Counted from the first letter of the stretch, positions 19,286 through 29,525 are shown. The stretch: DNA of 64,000 nucleotides from Xenopus tropicalis (GCF_000004195.4 NC_030679.2:144980039-145044038); one strand, 5' to 3'. The notes: generated by a model not told the origin, from the letters alone. Program-made: numbers and translations.

Positions 19286-19530
19286 TCCGTGCGCTGCACG
19301 TTTCTTGAAAGTTTTTGGCCCGACTCCGACTTTCTTTGCAACAGACAACACAAAGCAACACTGACCCCAAGGGGTACCTTATTTACAAATTCTTATTTAC
19401 AAAATGCAGCAATGCATTTAGAAATGATGCCCAACAGGAAAATTCTTTACACCCCGCAGGAGGCAGCAAGACCTTTCCATTATTTATTTCTCAGTTTCTG
19501 ATGGTGCTGTGTGAAAAAAAGAAAGCTCTC

Positions 19531-19603
19531 CGAGCCAGGTAGGAGTCGAACCTACAATCTTCTGATCCGTAGTCAGACGCGTTATCCATTGCGCCACTGG
19601 CCC
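19531..19603 (-). tRNA. tRNA-Arg (anticodon ACG)
   Basis: As the copy at 17637, but the T-stem GTAGG/CCTAC is fully Watson-Crick paired, so this is the best copy of the series. Confidence 0.95.
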
Positions 19604-19704
19604 GTGTCCAAAGGGCAAGGCTTAAGTTTTACCTGGACTAGAAACTTGAATGGAGAATGCCGCCGTCTCCTCCAATCCACTTTACATAAAGGATGCACCG
19701 TGAG

Positions 19705-19777
19705 TACCCCAGATGGGACTCGAACCCACAATCCCTGGCTTAGGAGGCCAGCGCCTTATCCATTAGGCCACTGGGGC
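19705..19777 (-). tRNA. tRNA-Arg (anticodon CCT)
   Basis: Intact 73-nt copy; position 26 region reads GGCGCTGG rather than GGCACTGG, which does not disturb pairing. Confidence 0.93.
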
Positions 19778-20024
19778 ACCCTTAGCTGAGCTTGTGGCTT
19801 ATTGTTCTCTGTCAGGTACTCAAAAAATTTGCACAAATTTTAGGAAATAAAAAAAAATAGAGCATCATAGACAACATTTGTGGAAAACGATGCTGAAAAA
19901 AACAGTCAAAAGTCTTTGTCTGCCCCTCTTGCAATTTTTTGAAGTACGTACGCCAATTAAGGATGAAGGGTAAAGGGCCGTTTTACATGTTAATGTTAGT
20001 AAAATGGTATCAAGGGGAAAAAGC

Positions 20025-20096
20025 TGCCGTGACCTGGATTCGAACCGGGGTTGCTGCGGCCACAACGCAGAGTACTAACCACTATACGATCACGGC
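20025..20096 (-). tRNA. tRNA-His (anticodon GTG), T-stem mismatch
   Basis: Acceptor GCCGTGA/TCACGGC is fully paired and the anticodon loop is TTGTGGC. The T-stem CCCGG faces CCAGG, one C-A mismatch in the middle. TTTTT follows. Confidence 0.87.
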
Positions 20097-20467
20097 AAGC
20101 CGTACGCTTGGGGCTGCCAGCTCTCGTGCAGGTTGTTTGTATTTTTCTCTCGGCACGGTTGTTGTTTGCATTAATTTTCTTTTTCAACCCATTTAAATGT
20201 TTTTAGCAGATTTCTGCCGTTAAAGTGGGGCGGTAGGCTCCGCGGCTCATCTGGCGCTTCCAGGGTAACCCGACTGTGCAATCAACGTCACGTTGCCCTG
20301 TGCGCAATTCCATACCTTTCAGGCTTTCATCCCTTGGCTCCCATGACTTTGGACTTTATAGCACATTTAGCTAGGAACCATTTCCTGTTCCTGAGCTCCT
20401 CCTCCTTACCAACAGATTGAATGGAAGGACTTGTCCATTTCTACAAACACCTCTCTGAAAAGTGCAG

Positions 20468-20540
20468 CGCCCGAACAGGGACTTGAACCCTGGACCCTCA
20501 GATTAAAAGCCTGATGCTCTACCAACTGAGCTATCCGGGC
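20468..20540 (-). tRNA. tRNA-Lys (anticodon TTT)
   Basis: Anticodon stem TCAGG/TCTGA with a closing G-T pair, D-loop AGTTGGTA, T-loop TTCAAGT. Looks functional. TTTT follows. Confidence 0.92.
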
Positions 20541-20785
20541 TCCGTGCGCTGCACGTTTCTTGAAAGTTTTTGGCCCGACTCCGACTTTCTTTGCAACAGA
20601 CAACACAAAGCAACACTGACCCCAAGGGGTACCTTATTTACAAATTCTTATTTACAAAATGCAGCAATGCATTTAGAAATGATGCCCAACAGGAAAATTC
20701 TTTACACCCCGCAGGAGGCAGCAAGACCTTTCCATTATTTATTTCTCAGTTTCTGATGGTGCTGTGTGAAAAAAAGAAAGCTCTC

Positions 20786-20858
20786 CGAGCAAGGCAGGAG
20801 TCGAACCTACAATCTTCTGATCCGTAGTCAGACGCGTTATCCATTGCGCCACTGGCCC
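20786..20858 (-). tRNA. tRNA-Arg (anticodon ACG), acceptor mismatch
   Basis: 3' acceptor strand CTTGCTC instead of CTGGCTC gives a C-T mismatch in the acceptor stem. The rest matches the other copies. Confidence 0.85.
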
Positions 20859-20959
20859 GTGTCCAAAGGGCAAGGCTTAAGTTTTACCTGGACTAGAAAC
20901 TTGAATGGAGAATGCCGCCGTCTCTTCCAATCCACTTTACATAAAGGTTGCACCGTGAG

Positions 20960-21032
20960 TACCCCAGATGGGACTCGAACCCACAATCCCTGGCTTAGGA
21001 GGCCAGTGCCTTATCCATTAGGCCACTGGGGC
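20960..21032 (-). tRNA. tRNA-Arg (anticodon CCT)
   Basis: Intact 73-nt copy, anticodon loop CTCCTAA, T-loop TTCGAGT. Confidence 0.94.
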
Positions 21033-21277
21033 GCCCTTAGCTGAACTTGTGGCTTATTGTTCTCTGTCAGGTACTCAAAAAATTTGCACAAATTTTAGGA
21101 AATAAAAAAAAAGAGCATCATAGACAACATTTGTGGAAAACGATGCTGAAAAAAACAGTCAAAAGTCTTTGTCTGCCCCTCTTGCAATTTTTTGAAGTAC
21201 GTACGCCAATCAAGGATGAAGGGTAAAGGGCCGTTTTACATGTTAATGTTAGTAAAATGGTATCAAGGGGAAAAAGC

Positions 21278-21349
21278 TGCTGTGACCCGGATTTGAACCG
21301 GGGTTGCTGCGGCCACAACGCAGAGTACTAACCACTATACGATCACGGC
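21278..21349 (-). tRNA. tRNA-His (anticodon GTG), acceptor mismatch
   Basis: Acceptor GCCGTGA faces TCACAGC (C-A mismatch), as in copy 1. The T-stem is paired and the T-loop is TTCAAAT. Confidence 0.87.
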
Positions 21350-21726
21350 AAGCCGTACGCTTGGGGCTGCCAGCTCTCGTGCAGGTTGTTTGTATTTTTC
21401 TCTCGGCACGGTTGTTGTTTGCATTAATTTTCTTTTTCAACCCATTTAAATGTTTTTAGCAGATTTCTGCCGTTAAGGTGGGGCGGTAGGCTCCGCGGCT
21501 CATCTGGCGCTTCCAGGGTAACCCGACTGTGCAATCAACGTCACGTTGCCCTGTGCGCAATTCCATACCTTTCAGGCTTTCATCCCTTGGCTCCCATGAC
21601 TTTGGACTTTATAGCACATTTAGCTAGGAACCATTTCCTGTTCCTGAGCTCCTCCTCCTTACCAACAACCTCAGATTGAATGGAAGGACTTGTCCATTTC
21701 TACAAACACCTCTCTGAAAAGCGCAG

Positions 21727-21799
21727 CACCCGAACAGGGACTTGAACCCTGGACCCTCAGATTAAAAGTCTGATGCTCTACCGACTGAGCTATCCGGGC
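21727..21799 (-). tRNA. tRNA-Lys (anticodon TTT)
   Basis: The acceptor ends TTCGGGT, giving a G-T pair at position 1-72. Anticodon stem TCAGA/TCTGA and T-loop TTCAAGT are normal. Confidence 0.91.
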
Positions 21800-22044
21800 T
21801 CCGTGCGCTGCACGTTTCTTGAAAGTTTTTGGCCCGACTCCGATTTTCTTTGCAACAGACAACACAAAGCAACACTGACCCCAAGGGGTACCTTATTTAC
21901 AAATTCTTATTTACAAAATGCAGCAATGCATTTAGAAATGATGCCCAACAGGAAAATTCTTTACACCCCGCAGGAGGCAGCAAGACCTTTCCATTATTTA
22001 TTTCTCAGTTTCTGATGGTGCTGTGTGAAAAAAAGAAAGCTCTC

Positions 22045-22117
22045 CGAGCCAGGCAGGAGTCGAACCTACAATCTTCTGATCCGTAGTCAGACGCGTTATC
22101 CATTGCGCCACTGGCCC
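22045..22117 (-). tRNA. tRNA-Arg (anticodon ACG)
   Basis: Same sequence as the copy at 17637, with one T-G pair in the T-stem. Intact. Confidence 0.93.
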
Positions 22118-22567
22118 GTGTCCAAAGGGCAAGCCAAATAGATCCTCTATGCGCAGTCACATCAATTGATTAATAATGTTCAATGGATACTGTCATGGTT
22201 CCCCCGTGTTTTCAAAAGCGAGGATGGGCAGGACAAGAGAAAATCCTTACCATACTTACCAGAGATGGTCTTTTCCTGGCCTTCCCCCTTGTCAACAGAA
22301 CCTGCCTTTGTTTTCTTGTTTCTCGCTTCTTAATTGGACTGGAGCAGATTGGGAAGCTTTATTGGCTAGCAGTTGTAACCCTGTTTCTTCTGTCCAGGTG
22401 GTTTGGGGGTGGGGAAATAGCCATCAGTCTGTTTTGTTTTTTCCCTTCATGTGGTCAAGGAAGATGGCCAGGAAAAGAAAATGCCTGGCAAGTAGGCTAA
22501 TGTTTGTTTTTCTTTTCTCGCTGTTTCAATCTATCTAACATGGGAAAAAAACATACCCCGCCACAAG

Positions 22568-22604
22568 TACCCCAGGCGGGACACTGACCCACCATCCCTG
22601 CTGA
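22568..22604 (-). pseudogene. 3' fragment of tRNA-Arg (CCT), leader copy
   Basis: Third copy of the leader relic described at 16619-16655. Confidence 0.5.
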
Positions 22605-22864
22605 CCATTTTGGCTGACAGTTGTCCACAGTTCAGGATGAAAATGATGTTTGCGGCGAGAAAGGTTTCCTGATGTTGTGCCGTTTATTGTTAGAAGAGTC
22701 ACCTGATGTGTCTATGGCGGAGCACGGTTTCCAGACCTGACGAAAGCTAATAAACCCTTGCCGTGCTTTTTCCTGCAAGGCTTAAGTTTTACCTGGACTA
22801 GAAACTTGAATGGAGAATGCCGCCGTCTCCTCCAATCCACTTTACATAAAGGATGCACCGTGAG

Positions 22865-22937
22865 TACCCCAGATGGGACTCCAACCCACAATCCCTGGCT
22901 TAGGAGGCCAGTGCCTTGTCCATTAGGCCACTGGGGC
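22865..22937 (-). pseudogene. tRNA-Arg (CCT) with T-loop C56 lost
   Basis: The T-loop reads TTGGAGT instead of TTCGAGT, removing the invariant C56 that is central to the B box and to the D-T loop contact. The D-loop also changes from GGATAAGG to GGACAAGG. Stems pair, so it would fold, but expression is doubtful. Confidence 0.75.
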
Positions 22938-23183
22938 GCCCTTAGCTGAGCTTGTGGCTTATTGTTCTCTGTCAGGTACTCAAAAAATTTGCACAAATTT
23001 TAGGAAATAAAAAAAAAAGAGCATCATAGACAACATTTGTGGAAAACGATGCTGAAAAAAACAGTCAAAAGTCTTTGTCTGCCCCTCTTGCAATTTTTTG
23101 AAGTACGTACGCCAATTAAGGATGAAGGGTAAAGGGCCGTTTTACATGTTAATGTTAGTAAAATGGTATCAAGGGGAAAAAGC

Positions 23184-23255
23184 TGCCGTGACCCGGATTC
23201 GAACCGGGGTTGCTGCGGCCACAACGCAGAGTACTAACCACTATACGATCACGGC
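23184..23255 (-). tRNA. tRNA-His (anticodon GTG)
   Basis: The only His copy with no mismatch: acceptor GCCGTGA/TCACGGC, T-stem CCCGG/CCGGG, loop TTCGAAT, anticodon loop TTGTGGC. TTTTT follows. Intact. Confidence 0.95.
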
Positions 23256-23632
23256 AAGCCGTACGCTTGGGGCTGAGAGCTCTCGTGCAGGTTGTTTGTA
23301 TTTTTCTCTCAGCACGGTTGTTGTTTGCATTAATTTTCTTTTTCAACCCATTTAAATGTTTTTAGCAGATTTCTGCCGTTAAAGTGGGGCGGTAGGCTCC
23401 GCGGCTCATCTGGCGCTTCCAGGGTAACCCGACTGTGCAATCAACGTCACGTTGCCCTGTGCGCAATTCCATACCTTTCAGGCTTTCATCCCTTGGCTCC
23501 CATGACTTTGGACTTTATAGCACATTTAGCTAGGAACCATTTCCTGTTCCTGAGCTCCTCCTCCTTACCAACAACCTCAGATTGAATGGAAGGACTTGTC
23601 CATTTCTACAAACACCTCTCTGAAAAGTGCAG

Positions 23633-23705
23633 CGCCCGAACAGGGACTTGAACCCTGGACCCTCAGATTAAAAGTCTAACGCTCTACCGACTGAGCTATC
23701 CGGGC
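23633..23705 (-). tRNA. tRNA-Lys (anticodon TTT)
   Basis: Anticodon stem TTAGA/TCTGA with one T-G pair; other parts normal. TTTT follows. Confidence 0.91.
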
Positions 23706-23793
23706 TCCGTGCGCTGCACGTTTCTTGAAAGTTTTTGGCCCGACTCCGACTTTCTTTGCAACAGACAACACAAAGCAACACTGACCCCAAGGG

Positions 23794-24167
23794 CTCTGCC
23801 CGCACTCTCGCCTGACCCCCGGGCACCCACGAGGGTGGCTCTGCCCGCACTCTCGCCTGACCCCCGGGCACCCACGAGGGTGGCTCTGCCCGCACTCTCG
23901 CCTGACCCCCGGGCACCCACGAGGGTGGCTCTGCCCGCACTCTCGCCTGACCCCCGGGCACCCACGAGGGTGGCTCTGCCCGCACTCTCGCCTGACCCCC
24001 GGGCACCCACGAGGGTGGCTCTGCCCGCACTCTCGCCTGACCCCCGGGCACCCACGAGGGTGGCTCTGCCCGCACTCTCGCCTGACCCCCGGGCACCCAC
24101 GAGGGTGGCTCTGCCCGCACTCTCGCCTCACCCCCGGGCACCCACGAGGGTGGCTCTGCCCGCACTC
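23794..24167. repeat. 45-bp GC-rich minisatellite
   Basis: Eight full copies start every 45 bp from 23794 to 24109, with a partial ninth at 24154. They are almost identical (one C for G near 24129). Because 45 is a multiple of three, several frames on both strands stay open and give repeat proteins of 130-250 aa, for which there is no other coding evidence. Confidence 0.95.
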
Positions 24168-24226
24168 CTGTTTGTTTCTGGGACATTTAAAATATTTTGT
24201 CCCTTAGGCGCCTGGAAGTCGCCTTG

Positions 24227-24237
24227 TGAGGGGGGGC
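24227..24237 (+). other. Polypurine tract before LTR
   Basis: GTGAGGGGGGG-type run ending a few bases before TGTCAGG. In Ty3/Gypsy chromovirus-like elements such a G-rich tract primes plus-strand synthesis directly upstream of the 3' LTR. Confidence 0.45.
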
Positions 24238-24434
24238 ATAATGTCAGGCTCTGCTGGAGTTTGATCCCAGGACCTACTGGTTCTTGGCTGCTCTCTCTGA
24301 CTGTTGAGCCAGGAGAGCAGCCGATGAGAGGGGATTGCTTTGTAATCCCTTTCACCAGTGTCCTGGGTTTCATAACATTACCCCAGCAGCCTTATTGGCT
24401 AGGTGGGGTCAGCCAATCAGGGCTGACTCTGCCC

Positions 24435-24442
24435 TATATAAG
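24435..24442 (+). promoter_or_regulatory. TATA box of the LTR
   Basis: TATATAAG lies about 20 bp downstream of a CCAAT box, consistent with a Pol II promoter in the U3 part of an LTR. Confidence 0.5.
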
Positions 24443-24720
24443 CCCAGCCCTCCTAACACTCAGTGCCTGAACATTGATTACATTCAACACTGTGGCCTGA
24501 CCCTAGCTGGTGTTTCCCGTTTTGGCTCCTTTGTCTTGTTTCTTCTTTTCTCTGCTCCTTAGCCTTGCTTCCTTGTCCCTACTCCCTTTATCTTGTTCCT
24601 GTTTTCGCTCCTTGCTCCTCTCTCCTCAGTCCTTACTTTTTGCCTTGTCTAGCCTTGCCTGTTCTGTTCTGTTCTCTCTGGTCCTGCCTGATCTTGCCTT
24701 GTTCCACTCTGTCCCTTGCT

Positions 24721-25020
24721 GTTCCTATCTGATCTACGCCCGCTCCGTCCCTTGCTGTTCCTATCTGATCTACGCCCGCTCCGTCCCTTGCTGTTCCTAT
24801 CTGATCTACGCCCGCTCCGTCCCTTGCTGTTCCTATCTGATCTACGCCCGCTCCGTCCCTTGCTGTTCCTATCTGATCTACGCCCGCTCCGTCCCTTGCT
24901 GTTCCTATCTGATCTACGCCCGCTCCGTCCCTTGCTGTTCCTATCTGATCTACGCCCGCTCCGTCCCTTGCTGTTCCTATCTGATCTACGCCCGCTCCGT
25001 CCCGTCCTGTGTCATCTAGT
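24721..25020. repeat. 36-bp minisatellite within LTR
   Basis: Eight near-perfect copies start every 36 bp from 24721 to 24973, followed by diverged copies to about 25130. Each holds CTGATCTACGCCCGCTCCGT. The 36-bp period keeps frames open, giving leucine/serine-rich phantom proteins. Confidence 0.93.
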
Positions 25021-25231
25021 CTACGCCCGCTCCGTCCCGTCCTGTGCCGTCTAGTCTACGCCCGCTCCGTCCCGTCCTGTCTCGTCTAGTCTACGCCTGC
25101 TCTGTCTCGTCCTGTCCCATCTTCTCTACGTCTGCTCCTGTCCTGTCCTGTCCACGCCTCCTCTGTCCCGTAACAGCCCCTGCCTGAAGGACTCACCTTC
25201 CCTTCTCCCACTCACCACAGTATAGTTTCTG

Positions 25232-27118
25232 ACAGGATGGTACGATGGTGTTGAAAGCAGAGCTGTAGTCAATGAACAGCATCCGCACGTATGTGTTTCT
25301 CTGGTCCAGGTGGGAGAGGGCAGTATGAAGTGCAATTGCTATTGCATCGTCTGTAGATCTATTTGACCTGTAGGCAAACTGAAGTGGATCAAGTGAAGCA
25401 GGGAGTAAAGATGTGATGTGAGCCTTGACTATACGTTCAAAGCACTTCATGGCAATGGAGGTGAGTGCTACTGGGCGATAGTCATTTAGGCAGCTCACAT
25501 TCATTTTCTTAGGGACAGGAATGATGGTGGTCCTCTTAAAACATGTTGAGACAGCAGACTGGAGCAGGGAAAGGTTAAAAATGTCTGTGAAGACATCTGC
25601 TAGCTCATAGGCGCAGGCTTTGAAAACATGACCTGGGATGTTATCTGGTCCAGGAGCTTTCCGTGTGTTTGCTTTTCTGAAGTGTTTACACACGTCTGCC
25701 TGAGATATCTAATAAAGGCGACCGTCCTCTTCCAACAAAAACTCCTGAGATAGGTGTTTATCAAAGCGTCCATAGAAGGTGTTCAGCTCATCAGGTAGAG
25801 AAGCAGTTACCTCCCCCACTCTGCAGCTCTTTCCTTTGTAGTCTGTGATGGTCTTCACATCACTCCACATGTTCCTGATGTTAGAGTTGCTATAGCAGGA
25901 CTCCACCTTTTCTCTGTACTGTCCCTTAGCTGTTTTTATTGCTTTCCTGAGTGCATACCGGGATGATTTGTACTCACTTGGGTCTCCGGATTTATTGATG
26001 CATTTGTGAATAAAGTCCATTACGTACTCAGCATAGTTGTTGATGTTGTTGTCAGCGGCAGTCCGAAAGACTTCCCAGTCCGTGATGTTGAAGCAGTGAC
26101 GCAGGGTGCTGTCTGACTGGTCGGTCCAGCGCTGAACCGAACGCATCATAGGCTGCTCGCATTTCAGCTTCTGCCTATAGGCTGGCAGCAGCAGGACTGA
26201 GGAGTGATCTGATTTGCCAAAGGCTGGTCGAGGGCGGGCTTTATAGGCATGTGCGTACGGAGTGTAAACATGGTCCAGGATGTTCTCACCACGCGTTGGA
26301 AAGTTTACATGCTGGTAAAACTTCGGCAGAACTTTCTTCATGTTGGCTTTATTACAATCGCCAGCCATGATAAAAGCAGCCTCCGGGTGTAACGTTTCCT
26401 GCCGGTCGATAGCATCAAACAGTTCATCCAGTGCCCGTGTGGTGTCGGCGTGGGGAGGAATATAAACAGCGGTACAAAATATTGCTGTAAACTCCCTGGG
26501 CAGATAAAAAGGTCTGCATCTGATCATAAGATATTCAAGATCAGGAGAGCACCCAGATGAAACTGTCTGTACATCAGTACACCACAGTTTGTTGGTCAGT
26601 ACACACACACCACCCCCCGGCATTTACCTGAGTCTATTGTCCCGGCGGTGAATGGAGAGTCCCTCAGGAACAATGGCAGAGTCAGGGATGGAAGGGACAA
26701 GCCATGTCTCTGTAAAAACAAAGATGCTGCAGTTCTTAATGTCCCTATGAAAAGTTATCCTGGCTCTTAGTTCATCCAGCTTGTTTTCCAAAGACTGGAC
26801 GTTCGCTAGAAGAATGCTGGGAAGTGGGGCGCGGTGTTGTCTGTTCCTCAGCCTGACCAGGATCCCAGCTCTTTTCCCTCTTTTCCTCCGGTGTTTCTTC
26901 TGCCAAGGTAGCCAAGGTAAGTCACCTCTGTTCCTAAAAAATTCAGTCTGTGAAGGTCCGGATTGTGAATTTTGTCGAATGTCCAGGAGAGTTTGTCTGT
27001 CATAGGAGATGAGAGCATTGCAGGTTGCAAAAAAACTAAAAAATAACACGACAAACATAAGAAAAAAGCAAAGTTGAGGAGGACACTGAGCAACGGCTGC
27101 CATTCTCACCGGCGCCAT
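25232..27118 (-). pseudogene. L2-like ORF2: endonuclease plus partial RT, broken
   Basis: One minus frame carries, in order, a hydrophobic segment, a basic RKRGKR stretch, APE endonuclease motifs (LLANVQSL, FTETWL, MAGDCN, KSDHSS), a linker, and RT up to motif A ([11 protein letters not shown]). In-frame stops lie at 26624-26626 and 25709-25711. RT motifs B and C are missing. The APE catalytic Asn, Glu and Asp-His positions are still visible. Typical of the jockey/CR1/L2 group; clade assignment is by recalled similarity. Confidence 0.85.
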
Positions 27119-27121
27119 CTT
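27111..27121 (-). promoter_or_regulatory. YY1-like site at LINE 5' end
   Basis: The minus strand reads AAGATGGCGCC within the first 16 bp of the element. AAnATGGCG is the YY1 core, and mammalian L1 5' ends carry a similar site. This supports an intact LINE 5' terminus here. Confidence 0.45.
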
Positions 27122-27180
27122 GGATTCTGAAAGGTAACGGACTACAGTATTGAACATATTCACTACATGAAAACTTCTAC

Positions 27181-27262
27181 CGACGAGGATGGGATTCGAA
27201 CCCACGCGGGCTGAGCACAATGGATTAGCAGTCCATCACCTTAACCACTCGGCCACCTCGTC
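27181..27262 (-). tRNA. tRNA-Ser (anticodon GCT)
   Basis: 82 nt, anticodon loop CTGCTAA, T-loop TTCGAAT. Two substitutions in variable arm and D-arm (CGCGGG, GGTGATGG). Upstream, CCACCTCGTC is duplicated, repeating the acceptor start. Confidence 0.92.
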
Positions 27263-28131
27263 CACCTCGTCCGTTGGACATGCGAGCTCCCCTTTGTTTT
27301 CTGTTTTTAATGGACAGTATAAATCCATTTTCAATATTAGCTTAATGAGTAGGACTTGTGCTGAATATACTTTTTGCCTATTGTTGTAATTAAGGAAATA
27401 TCTATGGTTTATGTTTTTCTGCCACTAAACAAGAATATGAAGCCAGTTTCACTTTAGCACTTCCTGCCACTTCCTACCAATTCAAAAGAACATAAAAGGA
27501 TCTGATAAAACTAATTATCAGTCCACAGAGAAGCCCATGATAATGAGTTCCTGAAAGGCTACTACGTAGAGAAGAGAGGGTTTTTTTGTTATAAAAATAT
27601 CTGAACAATTTGCCCTGTTTATATAGAAGAGGGGGGTAAGGTCAGTGAAAATAGCCTAATTTTAAAATGAATGTATAATAACGGTAATAAAAAATAAAGT
27701 AATAGTCATTTTAATTACAAGTCCCATTTAAATTCACAAAAAACACACAATTTTCTTTACACAAGCCATTTTTTGTCAAGTACTACTTTATTTTCACAAT
27801 CACTATTACTCAGTCGAAAGAAGGTGTCAGCTGCAAAGAAGGGAGGGGAATATCCATCCCATAGCATTGGTAGTCTAATCATGTACATAACAAGGACCAA
27901 ACATGGAGTAGCTTCAATAGGAAAAAAGTGAGATCAACAAAAGCCTCATTCATTGCCAGGGAGTATACTGCCCACGTTTGGAAGTGAGAAGAGCCACAAC
28001 TCTTTCTAGTTCAGCTCACAGCAAAGCTAATTGGCTATCCCTATGGACTATTCAGTTGGCCATACAGTAATTGCCATGTTTACCCGTAATTGGACTACCT
28101 CAAACAGAATGGAATCTTATAGATGAAAATG

Positions 28132-28205
28132 AGGCACTGCTGAGATTCGAACTCAGGATCTCCTGTTTACTAGACAGGCGCTTTAACCAACTAAGCCACA
28201 GCGCC
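28132..28205 (-). tRNA. tRNA-Thr (anticodon AGT)
   Basis: Intact; T-loop TTCGAAT; TTTT terminator immediately downstream. Confidence 0.95.
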
Positions 28206-28852
28206 AGACTACAGCCTCTGTCAAGGGCATAAAAATAAAAAATGGGCACATGCAGAAGATTGCACCAAGATCAGGATTATTGGGCAAGTATTACTTGCTG
28301 TTAAACTCTCGAGATATCTGTTAGACAGGTGGATAATTAAGAAGAAGAAGGCCTTGATTGAAACATAGTCAGCTCTGCATTAAAACTCATGACAAATTCT
28401 TGATTCAGGTGTGAGCCTTGCTCCTTGGCAGGCGTGAGCAGCGCTCATTAGCAAAACCAAATCAACAACCTGAACACATCCTTTATTACCAAGGAATTTC
28501 CCCTCAACGCACATGTTTTACCTCCAACCACCAATACCTTTCGTCCCCAGTCTGTAGCTTGAAGCTCAGTAAGCCTAGCTACTTTGCAATCTTGACAGGA
28601 ACATTATTCGGGCTAAGCATGAAAAGATGTGTCTAATTGACCCAAGACACAGTTCCACACTTTGATAGGAAGCGGCCGTTGCTTGGTTGGTAGGCATACA
28701 CTTGCCAGGAGACTGACATCTGCATGTAAAACAAGCTGGGAGTTTTCAGAGGAACCATGCTTTAACGGGCAGATACGTTCAGAGAACAGACATGGGCAAG
28801 AGAGCCAAAGGCATGCTCTAGCCATTCCCCGCAAGCTTTAAAGGAAGAAGTC

Positions 28853-28926
28853 AGGCACTGCTGAGAGTCAAACTCAGGATCTCCTGTTTACAAGACAGGC
28901 GCTTTAACCAACTAAGCCACAGCGCC
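28853..28926 (-). tRNA. tRNA-Thr (anticodon TGT)
   Basis: Anticodon loop CTTGTAA. The T-loop is TTTGACT, with C56 changed to T. No TTTT downstream. Confidence 0.87.
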
Positions 28927-29261
28927 AACCGGTTGGGGCCGATCCTGTGGAAAGAAAGAGAAATAAGCCCACTGATGCTCCATTCCGCAAGTTCTTTCTA
29001 CTTGCCTGTAAATTCAGTGAGCTACAAGTGTGCACCTTTCTACAAGGTCAGCTAAAAGCTCATTCCCCTCCTCTGAAATGAGTAACTAGGGCCGAGTATG
29101 GGGAGCCTGTGGCACTGCAGCTTTATGTTATTTGGTATAGTATGCATGTCGTTTTAGTTTGACTCCTTTCTTTTGCCTACCATACCGACATCATCTTTTC
29201 AAAGGCATGCTAGTGAGAGAAATTGCACACAGGCGTAAGGTTGACGGAAACAAAGAGAGCA

Positions 29262-29335
29262 AGGCACTGCTGAGAGCTGAACTCAGGACCTCCTGTTTAC
29301 TAGACAGGCACTTTAAACAACTGAGCCACAGCGCC
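29262..29335 (-). tRNA. Divergent tRNA-Thr (AGT), probably impaired
   Basis: T-loop TTCAGCT (A58 lost), D-loop GTTGTTTA, D-stem start GGCTCAG. Upstream 14 bp present in the other units are deleted in the 3' flank near 29235. Confidence 0.7.
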
Positions 29336-29525
29336 ACATGATTTTTGGTGGAGCCTTCCAAAGGGAATCAAAAAGTAGTTTTTATATTATAACTCTGACA
29401 TTTTTTTTTAGTTACAACACTAACTCATTGGATAATAACACTGCTGACAAGGGTGTGATCCACATATCCCGGCACCTATTCATGCGACCAATCTACTGTG
29501 GCTGAGTCTCTCCTTTCGTCATATA

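Larger units (their letters stand above)
17713..19606. repeat. Arg/His/Lys unit, copy 2 (1.89 kb, longest)
   Basis: Full leader, Arg-CCT, deleted His, Lys and Arg-ACG. The spacer 18836-19212 includes a GC-rich block at 18960-19060 conserved in all later copies; no gene is recognised in it. Confidence 0.9.
19607..20861. repeat. Arg/His/Lys unit, copy 3 (1.26 kb, leaderless)
   Basis: The 650-bp leader is missing, joined at a shared GCAAG between GGGCAAG and the sequence that follows the leader in copy 2. The four tRNA genes are all present. Confidence 0.9.
20862..22120. repeat. Arg/His/Lys unit, copy 4 (1.26 kb, leaderless)
   Basis: Same structure as copy 3, including the leader deletion, so copies 3 and 4 share a recent ancestor. 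Confidence 0.9.
22121..23793. repeat. Arg/His/Lys unit, copy 5, broken by minisatellite
   Basis: Full leader, Arg-CCT, His-GTG and Lys-TTT. The unit stops at about 23793, 90 bp beyond Lys, where the 45-bp minisatellite begins. Arg-ACG is lost. Confidence 0.9.
24242..25175 (+). mobile_element. Gypsy-type LTR (3' LTR remnant)
   Basis: Begins TGTCAGG after a polypurine tract and ends GTAACA, so the ends are TGT and ACA. Inside lie two CCAAT-type boxes (24394-24398 inverted, 24413-24417) and a TATA box, then a pyrimidine-rich part with a 36-bp tandem array. No internal gag-pol is seen and no flanking target duplication was found, so it is a fragment or old copy. Boundaries are inferred. Confidence 0.5.
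25232..27126 (-). mobile_element. L2-like LINE, 3' truncated
   Basis: Minus-strand non-LTR element reading from about 27126 leftwards. It has a 5' leader, an endonuclease and the first third of a reverse transcriptase, then breaks off at about 25232. Loss of the 3' rather than the 5' part is unusual for a LINE and points to later rearrangement. Its right end abuts the Ser-GCT unit; no target duplication is seen. Confidence 0.85.

Noticed and set aside
23668..24470. Long open frames of 134-253 aa on both strands over the 45-bp repeat
   Set aside because: They exist in several frames at once because the repeat period is a multiple of three; there is no start context, domain or non-repeat coding signal.
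24510..25054. Leucine/serine-rich frames of 112-169 aa over the 36-bp repeat
   Set aside because: Same artefact of a period divisible by three, inside a probable LTR.
24236..25181. Target-site duplication around the LTR
   Set aside because: The bases before TGTCAGG and after GTAACA do not match.
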